Positions 15,739-24,402 of a stretch of 64,000 bases of DNA are shown one piece after another. This stretch comes from Dokdonella sp. (lineage in GTDB: Bacteria > Pseudomonadota > Gammaproteobacteria > Xanthomonadales > Rhodanobacteraceae), in NCBI GenBank assembly GCA_016712865.1, contig JADJQH010000008.1:310001-374000 (forward strand). Reading direction: 5' to 3'. Both the position numbers and the translations under genes were made by a program. How positions within the stretch are numbered: position 1 is the stretch's first letter; each line of letters starts with the position of its first letter. The notes below the pieces were generated by a model that saw only the letters and a program-made list of their open reading frames with translations, made no database searches and was not told the origin of the DNA.

Positions 15739-17205
15739 ATGAAACGAATCCTTCTCGTCTTGCTGCTGGCGGTATCGGTTCTGGCCGGCGTGCTGGTTTT
15801 CAATGCCTGGCGCGCGCAGCCGCTTGCGACCAAGGTCGCGTTTGTGCCCGTGGCGCTGGATGAGGCTGCCATGGCACAGCGGCTCTCCGCCGCCATCGCG
15901 TTTGCAACGGTCAGCGCCACGCCCGAGTCGCCATCGCTTGATGCCTTCCATGCCCTGCAGGCGCGGTTTGCAGCCGACTTCCCGCGCGTGCACGCGCAAC
16001 TCGCGCACGAATCCATCAACGATGCCAGCCTGCTGTTTCGCTGGAATGGCCGAGGTGAATGCGCACCGCTGTTGCTCGCCGCGCACCAGGACGTGGTGCC
16101 GGTGGAGCCGGGTACCGAAAGCGGATGGACGCATCCACCCTTCGCAGGCGTGATCGCCGATGGCTACGTTTGGGGCCGCGGCGCAATCGACGACAAGGCA
16201 TCGCTGCTGGCGATTCTCGAAGCGGTCGAACATCTGCTCGGCGAAGGCTTCGTGCCGGCATGCCCGGTGTACCTGGCCTTTGGGCATGACGAGGAAATCG
16301 GCGGCACGCACGGCGCCAAGGCGATGGCGGAGCTGCTGCACACGCGCGGTGTCACGCCGGCCTTCGTGCTCGATGAAGGCGGCGCGCTCACGCAAGGCAG
16401 CTTCGCCGGTCTCGATGTGCCGCTGGCGACGGTGGGCGTGGCCGAGAAGGGCTATCTGAGCGTGCGCCTTTCCGCGCGTGGCGAGGGTGGGCATTCCTCG
16501 ATGCCGCCACGCACAAGCGCCATCGGTCGCGTTGCCACCGCGGTATCGGCATTGGAACGAAATCGCCCGCCTGCCGCGATCAGTGACGTGCAGCGCGAAC
16601 TGCTGCGACGCACGGCGCCGCATCTTCCATTCGCGCAACGATTGGCCTTGGCCAATCTCTGGATCAGCGCGCCCGTAGTCGAATCCTTGCTGAGCGCATC
16701 GCCCGTTACCGATGCCACCTTGCGCACCACCACGGCACCGACCATGTTCCACGCCGGCATCAAGGACAACGTGCTGGCGCAGCAGGCCGAGGCGGTGGTG
16801 AATTTCCGCATCCGTCCCGGTGATTCCATCGATGGCGTGCTGGCGCATGTGCGTCGGGTCATCGACGATGCGCAAGTCGAGGTGTCGCGATACGACGACT
16901 TCGGCACCGAGCCCACCGCACCGGCTCCGTGGGACAACGCAGCGTTCAACAGCATCGACACCGCGCTGCGCCGCGCCTCGCCGGAGACGCAGATCGTGGT
17001 TGCGCCCTATGTCACCAACGGTGCCACCGACGCGCGCCACTATGCCGTGCTCACGCCGAACCTGTACCGCTTCGCGGCATTCAAGCTGCAAGCGGACGAA
17101 CTCGCCACGTTCCACGGCACCGATGAGCGCATCGCGGTAGCCGAACATGCGCGCGCCGTGCGCTTCTACATTGCGCTGCTGCGCGAATTCGGCGCGACGG
17201 ATTGA
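15739..17205 (+). CDS. M20 family metallopeptidase (carboxypeptidase S/PM20D1-like)
   Basis: A 488-residue two-zinc peptidase. An N-terminal membrane anchor or uncleaved signal (ILLVLLLAVSVLAGVLVF, residues 4-21) puts the enzyme in the periplasm. Metal and catalytic residues are present: His116 and Asp118 in AAHQDVVP, bridging Asp151 in GRGAIDDKAS, Glu185/Glu186 in GHDEEIGG. A dimerisation domain follows (about 230-340). The length with an anchor fits the carboxypeptidase S/PM20D1 branch, which acts on N-acyl amino acids or C-terminal residues. ATG 15739 is chosen over an in-frame TTG two codons earlier. Substrate not determinable. Confidence 0.9.
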   Translation: MKRILLVLLLAVSVLAGVLVFNAWRAQPLATKVAFVPVALDEAAMAQRLSAAIAFATVSATPESPSLDAFHALQARFAADFPRVHAQLAHESINDASLLFRWNGRGECAPLLLAAHQDVVPVEPGTESGWTHPPFAGVIADGYVWGRGAIDDKASLLAILEAVEHLLGEGFVPACPVYLAFGHDEEIGGTHGAKAMAELLHTRGVTPAFVLDEGGALTQGSFAGLDVPLATVGVAEKGYLSVRLSARGEGGHSSMPPRTSAIGRVATAVSALERNRPPAAISDVQRELLRRTAPHLPFAQRLALANLWISAPVVESLLSASPVTDATLRTTTAPTMFHAGIKDNVLAQQAEAVVNFRIRPGDSIDGVLAHVRRVIDDAQVEVSRYDDFGTEPTAPAPWDNAAFNSIDTALRRASPETQIVVAPYVTNGATDARHYAVLTPNLYRFAAFKLQADELATFHGTDERIAVAEHARAVRFYIALLREFGATD

Positions 17206-17216
17206 TTGCCAGGCCG

Positions 17217-17465
17217 TTACCGCTCAGTCGCGCTGCTGGTGAGCACGCGCAGGACAAAACGCATCGAGCGCACCGCCAGTTCGCGTTGCGTGGCCGGAGC
17301 CGACGCGCCGTGGCCTTCGTTTTCGGGGAGCATGTATTCCACCGGCACGCCGTGTTCGCGCAGGCGAGCGGCCAACTGGTCCGACTGCGCATGCGGGACA
17401 CGTGGATCGTTCGCGCCTGCGTAGATGAACAGTGGCGTGACGATGCGATCCACGCGCGTGATCCT
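17217..17465 (-). pseudogene. C-terminal remnant of an S9 (prolyl oligopeptidase-family) peptidase
   Basis: About 82 codons in an otherwise gene-free strip encode the extreme C-terminus of an S9 peptidase: VDRIVTPLFIYAGANDPRVP (with the catalytic Asp) and VEYMLPENEGHG (with the catalytic His), ending in a normal stop at 17217. The beta-propeller, the nucleophile Ser (GxSxGG) and any start signal are missing. The fragment begins immediately beyond the ackA stop, so the rest of the gene was lost where the ackA operon now lies. Confidence 0.8.
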
Positions 17466-17470
17466 GCACA

Positions 17471-18697
17471 TCACACGGGCTCCTGGCCGACGCCGATGAC
17501 GGCGATGGAATCGCGCGCCGCAACCCATTCCTCGTTGGTCGGTTCCACGGCCACGCGCACGCGGCTGTTGGCGGTGGAGATCAGGGGCGCGTTGCCTGCG
17601 TTGGCGGCTGCGTCGAGGGTGATGCCGAGGAAGCCAAGCGATGAGCACACGCGTTCGCGGATGTCTGCGCTGTGCTCGCCGACACCGGCGGTGAACACCA
17701 GTAAATCGAGTCCGCCAAGCACTGCCACCAGCGCGCCTATCTCGCGCACCATCCTGCGCACGTACAGGGCCAGCGCCTCGCGTGCGCGCGCGCCAGTCTC
17801 GTTGGCGTTTGCTTCCAGCGGTTGCAGCACGCGCGGTTCAGGGGAGATTCCCGACACGCCGAGCAAGCCCGACCGGTGGTAGAGCAGGTGGCCGACATCC
17901 GCAAGGCTCAGCTTTTCGATTTCCATCAGGTAGATCACGGCGCCGGGGTCGAGCGCGCCGGTGCGCGTTCCCATCATCAGCCCGTCCAGCGCGGAGAAGC
18001 CCATGGTGGTGGCCACGCTGGCCAGATCCTGCATTGCGCACAGGCTGGCACCACTGCCGAGGTGGGCCACGATCACCCGGCCGCGGGCCAGGTCGCCATG
18101 TCGTTCGGGCAGGGCAGTGGCCATGTAGTCGTAGGACAGTCCGTGGAATCCGTAGCGGCGCAGGCCGCGTTCCCAGAACGCGTGCGGCAGCGGCAGCAGC
18201 TGTTCGACCTTGGGCAAGGTGAGGTGGAAACCGGTATCGAAGCAGGCGACTTGCGGAAGCTGCGGTTGTTCGCGCAGCAGGATCTCGATGGCTTCCAGAG
18301 CGAAAGGTTGGTGCAGCGGCGCCAGTGGAATGAAACTCTTGAGATCGGCAAGCACCGCCGCATCGATGCGGGTTGGCTTGAAGTACTTGCTGCCACCGTG
18401 GACGACGCGGTGGGCGATGGCGACGATCTTCCTGCCGTCCAGGCGGGCGAGGATGCGTTCACGGATCAGCGCCAGCGCCGAGCGATAGGGATGCGTGCCA
18501 TCGAGCTCAATTGCGAATGGCACAACGCCGGTTTCGCCGAAGTCGGGCTTCGCCCCACCGATGCCTTGCACCTTGCCATTCCACACGGGTTTGCGCGGCA
18601 AGGGATCGGCCGCTGCATCGAACACCGCGAACTTGATGCTCGATGAGCCGCAATTGAGTACGACGAGCACTTCGCCTGCGCTGGCAACGCGGTTCAT
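17471..18697 (-). CDS. ackA: Acetate kinase
   Basis: A 408-residue ASKHA-fold kinase that interconverts acetyl-phosphate + ADP and acetate + ATP. The N-terminal phosphate-binding signature is VLNCGSSSIKFAVFD (residues about 11-25); later motifs include AHRVVHGG, CFDTGFH and VAHLGSGASLCAM. Length is typical. ATG 18697 overlaps the TGA of the phosphate acyltransferase gene (ATGA), confirming the start and giving a coupled operon for the acetyl-CoA to acetate route. Propionate or butyrate kinase activity cannot be excluded from sequence. Confidence 0.93.
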   Translation of the reverse strand: MNRVASAGEVLVVLNCGSSSIKFAVFDAAADPLPRKPVWNGKVQGIGGAKPDFGETGVVPFAIELDGTHPYRSALALIRERILARLDGRKIVAIAHRVVHGGSKYFKPTRIDAAVLADLKSFIPLAPLHQPFALEAIEILLREQPQLPQVACFDTGFHLTLPKVEQLLPLPHAFWERGLRRYGFHGLSYDYMATALPERHGDLARGRVIVAHLGSGASLCAMQDLASVATTMGFSALDGLMMGTRTGALDPGAVIYLMEIEKLSLADVGHLLYHRSGLLGVSGISPEPRVLQPLEANANETGARAREALALYVRRMVREIGALVAVLGGLDLLVFTAGVGEHSADIRERVCSSLGFLGITLDAAANAGNAPLISTANSRVRVAVEPTNEEWVAARDSIAVIGVGQEPV

Positions 18698-19644
18698 GGC
18701 GGGGAAGTCCGATAGTGCTGCGCCAGCAGCAGCGCGATGGCGCACGAGGCGATGCGCGAGATGTCGGGATCGGCGCGACTGGTCAGGATCACCGGCACTT
18801 TCGCGCCGAGCACGATACCGGCGCTGGTTGCATCACCGAGATAGACCAGTTGCTTGGCCAGCATGTTGCCGCTTTCCAGATCCGGCACCACCAAAATATC
18901 GGCCTGGCCGGCGACCGCGGAGACGATGCCCTTGGTGCGCGCGGCTTCGGGCGAAACGGCGTTGTCGAATGCAAGCGGCCCGTCGAGCAGGCCGCCGGTA
19001 ATCTGGCCACGGTCGGCCATCTTGCACAGCGCGGCGGCATCGAGCGTGGCCTGCATGATCGGGTTGACCGTCTCGACGGCGGCGAGGATGGCCACTTTCG
19101 GCACCTTCACGCCGATCACGTGTGCGAGGTCGATTGCGTTGCGCACGATGTCGGCCTTCTGCACGAGGTCGGGGGCGAGGTTGATCGCCGCGTCGGTGAC
19201 GATGAACGGTCGTGGATAGCGCGGCGTGTGCAGCACGAAGCAGTGGCTGACCCGGCGCTTGGTGCGCAGGCCGGATTCGCGTGCGACCACCGCGGCCATC
19301 AACTCGTCGGTGTGCAGGCTGCCTTTCATCAATGCCTCGACCTTGCCCGCGCAGGCCAGCTCGGCCGCGCGCGCGGCGGCGGCGTGACTGTGGGCGACGT
19401 CTTCGATGGCGATGCCGGAGAGGTCGAAGCCCGCGGCAGCGGCAACGCACTCCAGCTTTGCGCGTGGTGCGACCAGCACCGGTTCGATCAGCCCGGCGCG
19501 ACGTGCATCAAGCGCACCTTCCAGGCTGGGTTCGTCGCACGGATGGACCACCGCTACGCGGATTGGCGGCATGCCGGCGACATGCGCGAGCAGGTGTTGC
19601 AGATCGAAGGCGTGGTGGGTGGGGTCTGCGGCTGGCGTGTTCAT
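18694..19644 (-). CDS. Phosphate acyltransferase (acetyl/butyryl; PTA/PTB family)
   Basis: A 316-residue single-domain phosphotransacylase that converts acyl-CoA and phosphate to acyl-phosphate and CoA. The family motifs are visible: ALMKGSLHTDELM, PFIVTDAAINLAPD, GPLAFDNAVS and VVPDLESGNMLAKQL. It lacks the long N-terminal domains of E. coli Pta and resembles the short PTA/PTB form often annotated beside enoyl-CoA hydratases. With ackA immediately downstream and overlapping, the substrate is most likely acetyl-CoA, though butyryl-CoA is possible. It starts at ATG 19644. Confidence 0.9.
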   Translation of the reverse strand: MNTPAADPTHHAFDLQHLLAHVAGMPPIRVAVVHPCDEPSLEGALDARRAGLIEPVLVAPRAKLECVAAAAGFDLSGIAIEDVAHSHAAAARAAELACAGKVEALMKGSLHTDELMAAVVARESGLRTKRRVSHCFVLHTPRYPRPFIVTDAAINLAPDLVQKADIVRNAIDLAHVIGVKVPKVAILAAVETVNPIMQATLDAAALCKMADRGQITGGLLDGPLAFDNAVSPEAARTKGIVSAVAGQADILVVPDLESGNMLAKQLVYLGDATSAGIVLGAKVPVILTSRADPDISRIASCAIALLLAQHYRTSPP

Positions 19645-19918
19645 GATGCTTTCCTCGAAGCCTTGCGACGCGCTGCGGTCGACGTCTTGCCGGCCGGCTT
19701 GCGCTTGGTGACGACAATGACGGGTTACGGTCGAACAAGTCCAGCGTGCGCCGGCGGCAGGGTGCGATCCGTTGGCATCCGCTGCCCCTGGCCTTGACCA
19801 TGCGACAGAGCAGCTTCAGCGGAATCCTGCGGATCGTACCGGATGCACCGCGCGCGATCGAAATCCGTACCCGCGTTGCCGACCGCGTCTGCACGGGCAG
19901 CCGGTCCATTGTCGGAGC
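19645..19918. other. Non-coding gap with a possible remnant Lys/Arg-rich tail
   Basis: No complete gene is seen between the acyltransferase start and the rpoH terminator. On the minus strand, a frame without any start codon reads VVTKRKPAGKTSTAARRKAS and ends in a TGA that overlaps the acyltransferase ATG (ATGA). Such a basic tail with a coupled stop suggests the 3' end of a lost upstream gene of the operon; it is too short to identify. Confidence 0.35.
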
Positions 19919-19945
19919 AAAAAAAGACCCCGCGCTTGCAGGGTC
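19919..19945 (-). terminator. Intrinsic terminator of rpoH
   Basis: Read on the minus strand, a stem gaccctgc/gcggggtc (one mismatch, four-base loop) is followed by seven T residues. It lies 24 bp beyond the rpoH stop codon. Confidence 0.85.
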
Positions 19946-19968
19946 GGGTCGGAGTGAATGCGGTTGCT

Positions 19969-20832
<864 letters not shown>

Positions 20833-20860
20833 GCGCGTCTCCTCATCATTGGGGCCGAGT

Positions 20861-20887
20861 TTAGCACTCGGGTAGTTGGAGTGCTAA
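20861..20887 (-). promoter_or_regulatory. CIRCE element (HrcA operator) of rpoH
   Basis: TTAGCACTC (20861-20869), nine bases (gggtagttg), then GAGTGCTAA (20879-20887): an exact match to the CIRCE consensus TTAGCACTC-N9-GAGTGCTAA bound by the HrcA repressor. It is placed in the 5' leader or promoter of rpoH, 29 bp before the start codon. Confidence 0.93.
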
Positions 20888-20967
20888 AACGGGCCTGGAG
20901 TTCCCGCCTTGCGGGGTGGCGATCAAAAATAACTGAACTGGCCGGTATAGTAGCTTGAAAATGCGTG

Positions 20968-20996
20968 CCGTGCAGGCATCAAACCTGCCTGCACGG
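20968..20996 (-). terminator. Strong hairpin downstream of ung
   Basis: A perfect 11-bp stem (ccgtgcaggca / tgcctgcacgg) with a 7-base loop lies 44 bp past the ung stop and ahead of the rpoH promoter region. On the minus strand only a weak T stretch (cacgcattttc) follows, so it is a probable but not textbook terminator of the ftsE-ung operon. Confidence 0.5.
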
Positions 20997-21040
20997 GTGA
21001 ACAATCGGAAACCGGCGGCGGCCCTGATATGCAGACCGGA

Positions 21041-21733
21041 TCAATCGTCCGCAGCCAGCTGCCAGTTGATCGGCGTCTGGCCTGTTTCTTCAAGATATTG
21101 ATTTGTCGAAGAAAAATGGCCGCACCCAAGAAAACCCCGATGCGCGGACAGCGGTGATGGGTGGGGTGCCTTGAGAATCCGGTGGCGCTTGCCGTCGATC
21201 AGCCGACCCTTGGCTTGTGCGTAGCTGCCCCACAGCAGGAACACCAAGTGTTCACGCTCCCGGTCCAGCGCCTCGATGCAGGCGTCGGTGAAGTATTCCC
21301 AGCCCTTGTTCTGGTGCGAGCCGGCCTGTCCACGCTCCACGGTCAACACGGCATTGAGCAGGAGCACGCCTTGTCCGGCCCAGGCATCCAGGCAGCCGTG
21401 GCGGGGCGGGGCAATGCCAAGGTCACGCTCGATCTCACGGTAGATGTTGGCCAGCGAAGGCGGAACCGGAATGCCGTGCGGCACGGAAAAGCACAGGCCA
21501 TGCGCCTGGCCCGGGCCGTGGTAGGGATCCTGACCGAGGATGACCACCTTGACCCGATCAAAGGGCGTGGAATCCAGGGCGGCAAATATCCGTGCTCCGG
21601 GCGGGTAAATGACCTTGCCCGCCGTCTTCTGTGCGCGCAGGAACTCGCCAAGCGCCTGCATGCGGGGATCCTTGAACACGTCCTCCAGGCGCGATTTCCA
21701 GGAGGCCTCGAGCCGGATCGGGTGTGAGCTCAC
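21041..21733 (-). CDS. ung: Uracil-DNA glycosylase
   Basis: A 230-residue family-1 UDG that excises uracil from DNA. The catalytic water-activating loop is [17 protein letters not shown] (residues about 68-84, Asp69), followed by the uracil-recognition LLLNAVLTV and the DNA-intercalation loop [11 protein letters not shown] with the catalytic His. The start is GTG 21733, which overlaps the upstream response-regulator stop (GTGA); the length and N-terminus fit. It is the last gene of an overlapping ftsE-ftsX-regulator-ung operon. Confidence 0.97.
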   Translation of the reverse strand: MSSHPIRLEASWKSRLEDVFKDPRMQALGEFLRAQKTAGKVIYPPGARIFAALDSTPFDRVKVVILGQDPYHGPGQAHGLCFSVPHGIPVPPSLANIYREIERDLGIAPPRHGCLDAWAGQGVLLLNAVLTVERGQAGSHQNKGWEYFTDACIEALDREREHLVFLLWGSYAQAKGRLIDGKRHRILKAPHPSPLSAHRGFLGCGHFSSTNQYLEETGQTPINWQLAADD

Positions 21734-22584
21734 GCCGTTTCGCGATCAGCGCGTGCCCGCAGGTTGCGCGCCACCCGCAACTGGAACAGCAGCTTGGTCA
21801 CCAGCAGCCGTTCCTCGATGGGTTTTTCAACCAGATCGTTGGCGCCGGCACGCAGCAGTGCCGCCTGGTTTTCCGGATTGTCATCGCCGGTCATCACGAT
21901 CACCGGCAAGTGACCCTTGCCGTAACCCAATTGGCGGCGGATGCGCTCAAGCAGATCGCCGCCGGTCAGTGCGCCCTTGAGGTTGACGTCGGTCAGCACG
22001 ATGTCGGCGCCGATGCGATTCATGGTTTGCGCGGTTTCCAGCATGGCCAGCGCATCTTCGACCGAGATCACATGCAGCACGGTCAATCCGTGCTTCTCCA
22101 GCATGCGCCGGGTGGCAACCGCGACCACACGGCTGTCTTCCACGTACAGAACTTCGCCGGAGGTGGACTCGGTTGGCTGCACATAGCCGCGGATGAACTC
22201 CGCCAACGCCTGGAAGCCCAGCGACTTGTCGAAGTAGTCGGTGACATCCTCGCTCAGCGCACGCGATACCAGGCGTTCCTGCACGTCTCCGGACACGGCG
22301 ACAATCGGCATGTAGGCTTGCGGTGAATTCCCGCGGATCTGCCTGGCCAGTTCGAGTCCATCCATGTCCGGCAGGCGCAGGGCGGTGGTGACGAAATCGA
22401 CAACCCCGGTGCCCAGCTGGGCAAGTGCCTCGGCTCCGGTTTCGCAGGCCAGCACGCTGACACCCGGCAGGTGCGCCTTGAGCGTCTGCTCGATCAGGCG
22501 GCGAACCACGCGCGAACCATCGACCACCAGCACGCGCGGGTTGTCGGTGGACAGGTGGCGGGTCAGCTTGGGGTTTGCACTCAC
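21730..22584 (-). CDS. Tandem-receiver response regulator without output domain
   Basis: A 284-residue protein of two CheY-like receiver domains (about residues 15-130 and 140-265) and a short basic tail; there is no DNA-binding or enzymatic output. The second receiver is canonical (acidic VEDS, phosphoacceptor Asp in VLTDVNLKG, conserved Thr in VMTGDD, Lys in VEKP). The first is degenerate: where the phosphoacceptor Asp is expected (xxDxxLPDMDG) it has Ala ([11 protein letters not shown]), and the acidic pair is VVDGS. The protein probably acts by protein contact, with one pseudo-receiver. The start is GTG 22584, overlapping the ftsX stop (GTGA); a longer ATG-started frame inside ftsX is less likely. 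Confidence 0.85.
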   Translation of the reverse strand: MSANPKLTRHLSTDNPRVLVVDGSRVVRRLIEQTLKAHLPGVSVLACETGAEALAQLGTGVVDFVTTALRLPDMDGLELARQIRGNSPQAYMPIVAVSGDVQERLVSRALSEDVTDYFDKSLGFQALAEFIRGYVQPTESTSGEVLYVEDSRVVAVATRRMLEKHGLTVLHVISVEDALAMLETAQTMNRIGADIVLTDVNLKGALTGGDLLERIRRQLGYGKGHLPVIVMTGDDNPENQAALLRAGANDLVEKPIEERLLVTKLLFQLRVARNLRARADRETA

Positions 22585-23579
22585 GTCTTGGGTCGGCCGG
22601 TCAGGAGATAGCGGGTGGTGACGATCCAGGCGCCGAGCCAACCGAGCAGCGAACTGATGGCGACTACCGCGAGCGCTTCGAGCAGGTTGAAACCATGCAG
22701 GGCGAAGCGGTTCTGGTAACTGGCCAGCAGGTCGAACAGGGGAGCACGCACCGAAAGCTCGACAATACCGACCGCAAGCACGGCAAGCAAACCGCCGATC
22801 AGCCCATACCAGAATCCGGCATACAGGAACGGCCGGCGCACGAAGCCATCGCTGGCCCCCATCAGTTGCACCACGGCGATTTCCTCGGCGCGCGCCTGGA
22901 TGTCCATGCGGATGGTGTTGCCGACCACCAGCAGGCTGGCCAGGCCCAACAGCCCCATCAGGGCGAGCATGCTGCGTTCGCCAAAGCGCAGGATGGCGGA
23001 AAGCCGTTGCCGCCAGGCAGCGTCGTACTGGACCATGTCCACGCGCGGATCCGCCTTCAGCTCGGCGAGCAGGGCAGGATCGGCGGCCAATGCCGGATCG
23101 CGCGGCTTGATCACCAGCATGCCCGGCAGCGGATTGCCTTCGAGCACGTCGAGGGCTTCGGCGAAACCCGAGAGTTGGCGAAATTCGGCCAGGCCTTCGG
23201 CGGGCGTGCGAACCGTCACGCTGGTCACGTCGCTGCGTGCTTCCAGTTCCGATGCATAGGCCCGTGCTGCGGCATCATCCTCGCCGGACGTGAGGAAGAC
23301 GGTGATCTCGCGTGCTTCCTGCAGGCCGCCGGACAGGCTGCGTGCATTGTCGAGCAGCACATGCAGCAGGAACGGCAAGGCCAGGGCAATGCCCATGACC
23401 AGCACGGTGAGAATGCTCGACCATGCGCGATCACGCAGGCGCCGCAGGCTGGAACGGAAGCTGCCGCGATGATGTTCGAACCAGGCCTGCAGGCGCGCGG
23501 ACACGGCACGCCGTTCACGCGGAAGCTGCGTGGCCGGAGCCTCGCGCAAGCGATTGCTGGAATTGCGACGACTGACCAT
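22581..23579 (-). CDS. ftsX: Cell division protein FtsX
   Basis: A 332-residue permease-like subunit of the FtsEX complex, which controls periplasmic amidase activators at the septum. It has a long basic cytoplasmic N-terminus, a first transmembrane helix (SSILTVLVMGIALALPFLLHVLL, residues about 54-76), a periplasmic domain (about 77-200) and three C-terminal helices (LMGLLGLASLLVVGNTI onward). ATG 23579 overlaps the ftsE TGA (an in-frame GTG lies one codon earlier). The stop overlaps the response-regulator start. Confidence 0.95.
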   Translation of the reverse strand: MVSRRNSSNRLREAPATQLPRERRAVSARLQAWFEHHRGSFRSSLRRLRDRAWSSILTVLVMGIALALPFLLHVLLDNARSLSGGLQEAREITVFLTSGEDDAAARAYASELEARSDVTSVTVRTPAEGLAEFRQLSGFAEALDVLEGNPLPGMLVIKPRDPALAADPALLAELKADPRVDMVQYDAAWRQRLSAILRFGERSMLALMGLLGLASLLVVGNTIRMDIQARAEEIAVVQLMGASDGFVRRPFLYAGFWYGLIGGLLAVLAVGIVELSVRAPLFDLLASYQNRFALHGFNLLEALAVVAISSLLGWLGAWIVTTRYLLTGRPKT

Positions 23580-24253
23580 CACGCCACCGGTGGACGGAAG
23601 TCGTCGATCAGGCGACCGTGATCGAGCACCAGCACGCGCTTGCCCATGTGCCGGATCAGATGCAGGTCGTGGCTGGCGATCAATACCGTGGTGCCCACCT
23701 GCTGGAATTCCGCAAACAGGTTCATGATCTCCACGGACAATTGCGGATCGAGGTTGCCGGTGGGTTCGTCGGCAATGATCAATGGCGGTTTGCCGACCAG
23801 GGCGCGGGCGATGCCAACGCGTTGTTGTTCCCCGGTCGAGAGCATTTCCGGGGAGGCGCGTTCCTTGTCGAGCAGGCCCACCTTGTCGAGTGCGGCGCGC
23901 ACGCGGCGCGCGGTTTCGTCTCGCGACGCACCGACGATCGTCAACGGCAGGGCCACGTTGTCGAACACGCAGCGGTCCATGAGCAGGCGGTGGTTCTGGA
24001 AAACCATGCCGATGCCGCGGCGCACCTGGGGAATCGAACGCTGGCGAACGCGCGCGAGTGCGGCGCCGTTGACCGTGATCTCGCCGCGCGAAGGGCGCTC
24101 GATGAGGCCAAGCAGCTTGAGCAAGGTGGTCTTGCCGGCGCCGGAATGACCCGTCACGTAAACCATCTCACCGGCAGCCACCTCGAAACTGAGGTTGGAC
24201 AGCGCCTCATGACCGCCGGGGTAGCGTTTGCTGACTTGATCGAAATGGATCAT
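23579..24253 (-). CDS. ftsE: Cell division ATP-binding protein FtsE
   Basis: A 224-residue ABC ATPase partner of FtsX at the division site. Walker A is GHSGAGKT (residues 35-42), the signature is [15 protein letters not shown], and Walker B is [12 protein letters not shown]. The start [14 protein letters not shown] is the usual FtsE N-terminus and begins at ATG 24251-24253. The frame upstream runs into the GGGAATGGGGAAT repeat, which leaves no recognisable Shine-Dalgarno directly before the start. It is the first gene of the ftsE-ftsX-regulator-ung operon, joined by overlapping codons throughout. Confidence 0.96.
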   Translation of the reverse strand: MIHFDQVSKRYPGGHEALSNLSFEVAAGEMVYVTGHSGAGKTTLLKLLGLIERPSRGEITVNGAALARVRQRSIPQVRRGIGMVFQNHRLLMDRCVFDNVALPLTIVGASRDETARRVRAALDKVGLLDKERASPEMLSTGEQQRVGIARALVGKPPLIIADEPTGNLDPQLSVEIMNLFAEFQQVGTTVLIASHDLHLIRHMGKRVLVLDHGRLIDDFRPPVA

Positions 24254-24261
24254 TGGGGGAT

Positions 24262-24402
24262 TCGGGAATGGGGAATTGGGAATGGGGAATAGGTTTGAAG
24301 CCGCGGATTGAACATGTGGGCAGGGAGCAGGTGAAGGTGAAATGCTGAGGGTCACCGATTCATTGCCTTGACCATTCTCTATTCCCTATTCCCCATTCCC
24401 GG
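24262..24402. repeat. Inverted GGGAATGGGGAAT repeat between ftsE and the gspF-like gene
   Basis: Arms 24262-24293 (rich in tcgggaatggggaat) and 24376-24402 (attccctattccccattccc) are imperfect reverse complements and occupy most of the 149-bp gap. The same family recurs at 48648-48753. It abuts the gspF-like stop codon on one side and the ftsE start on the other. Confidence 0.75.
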
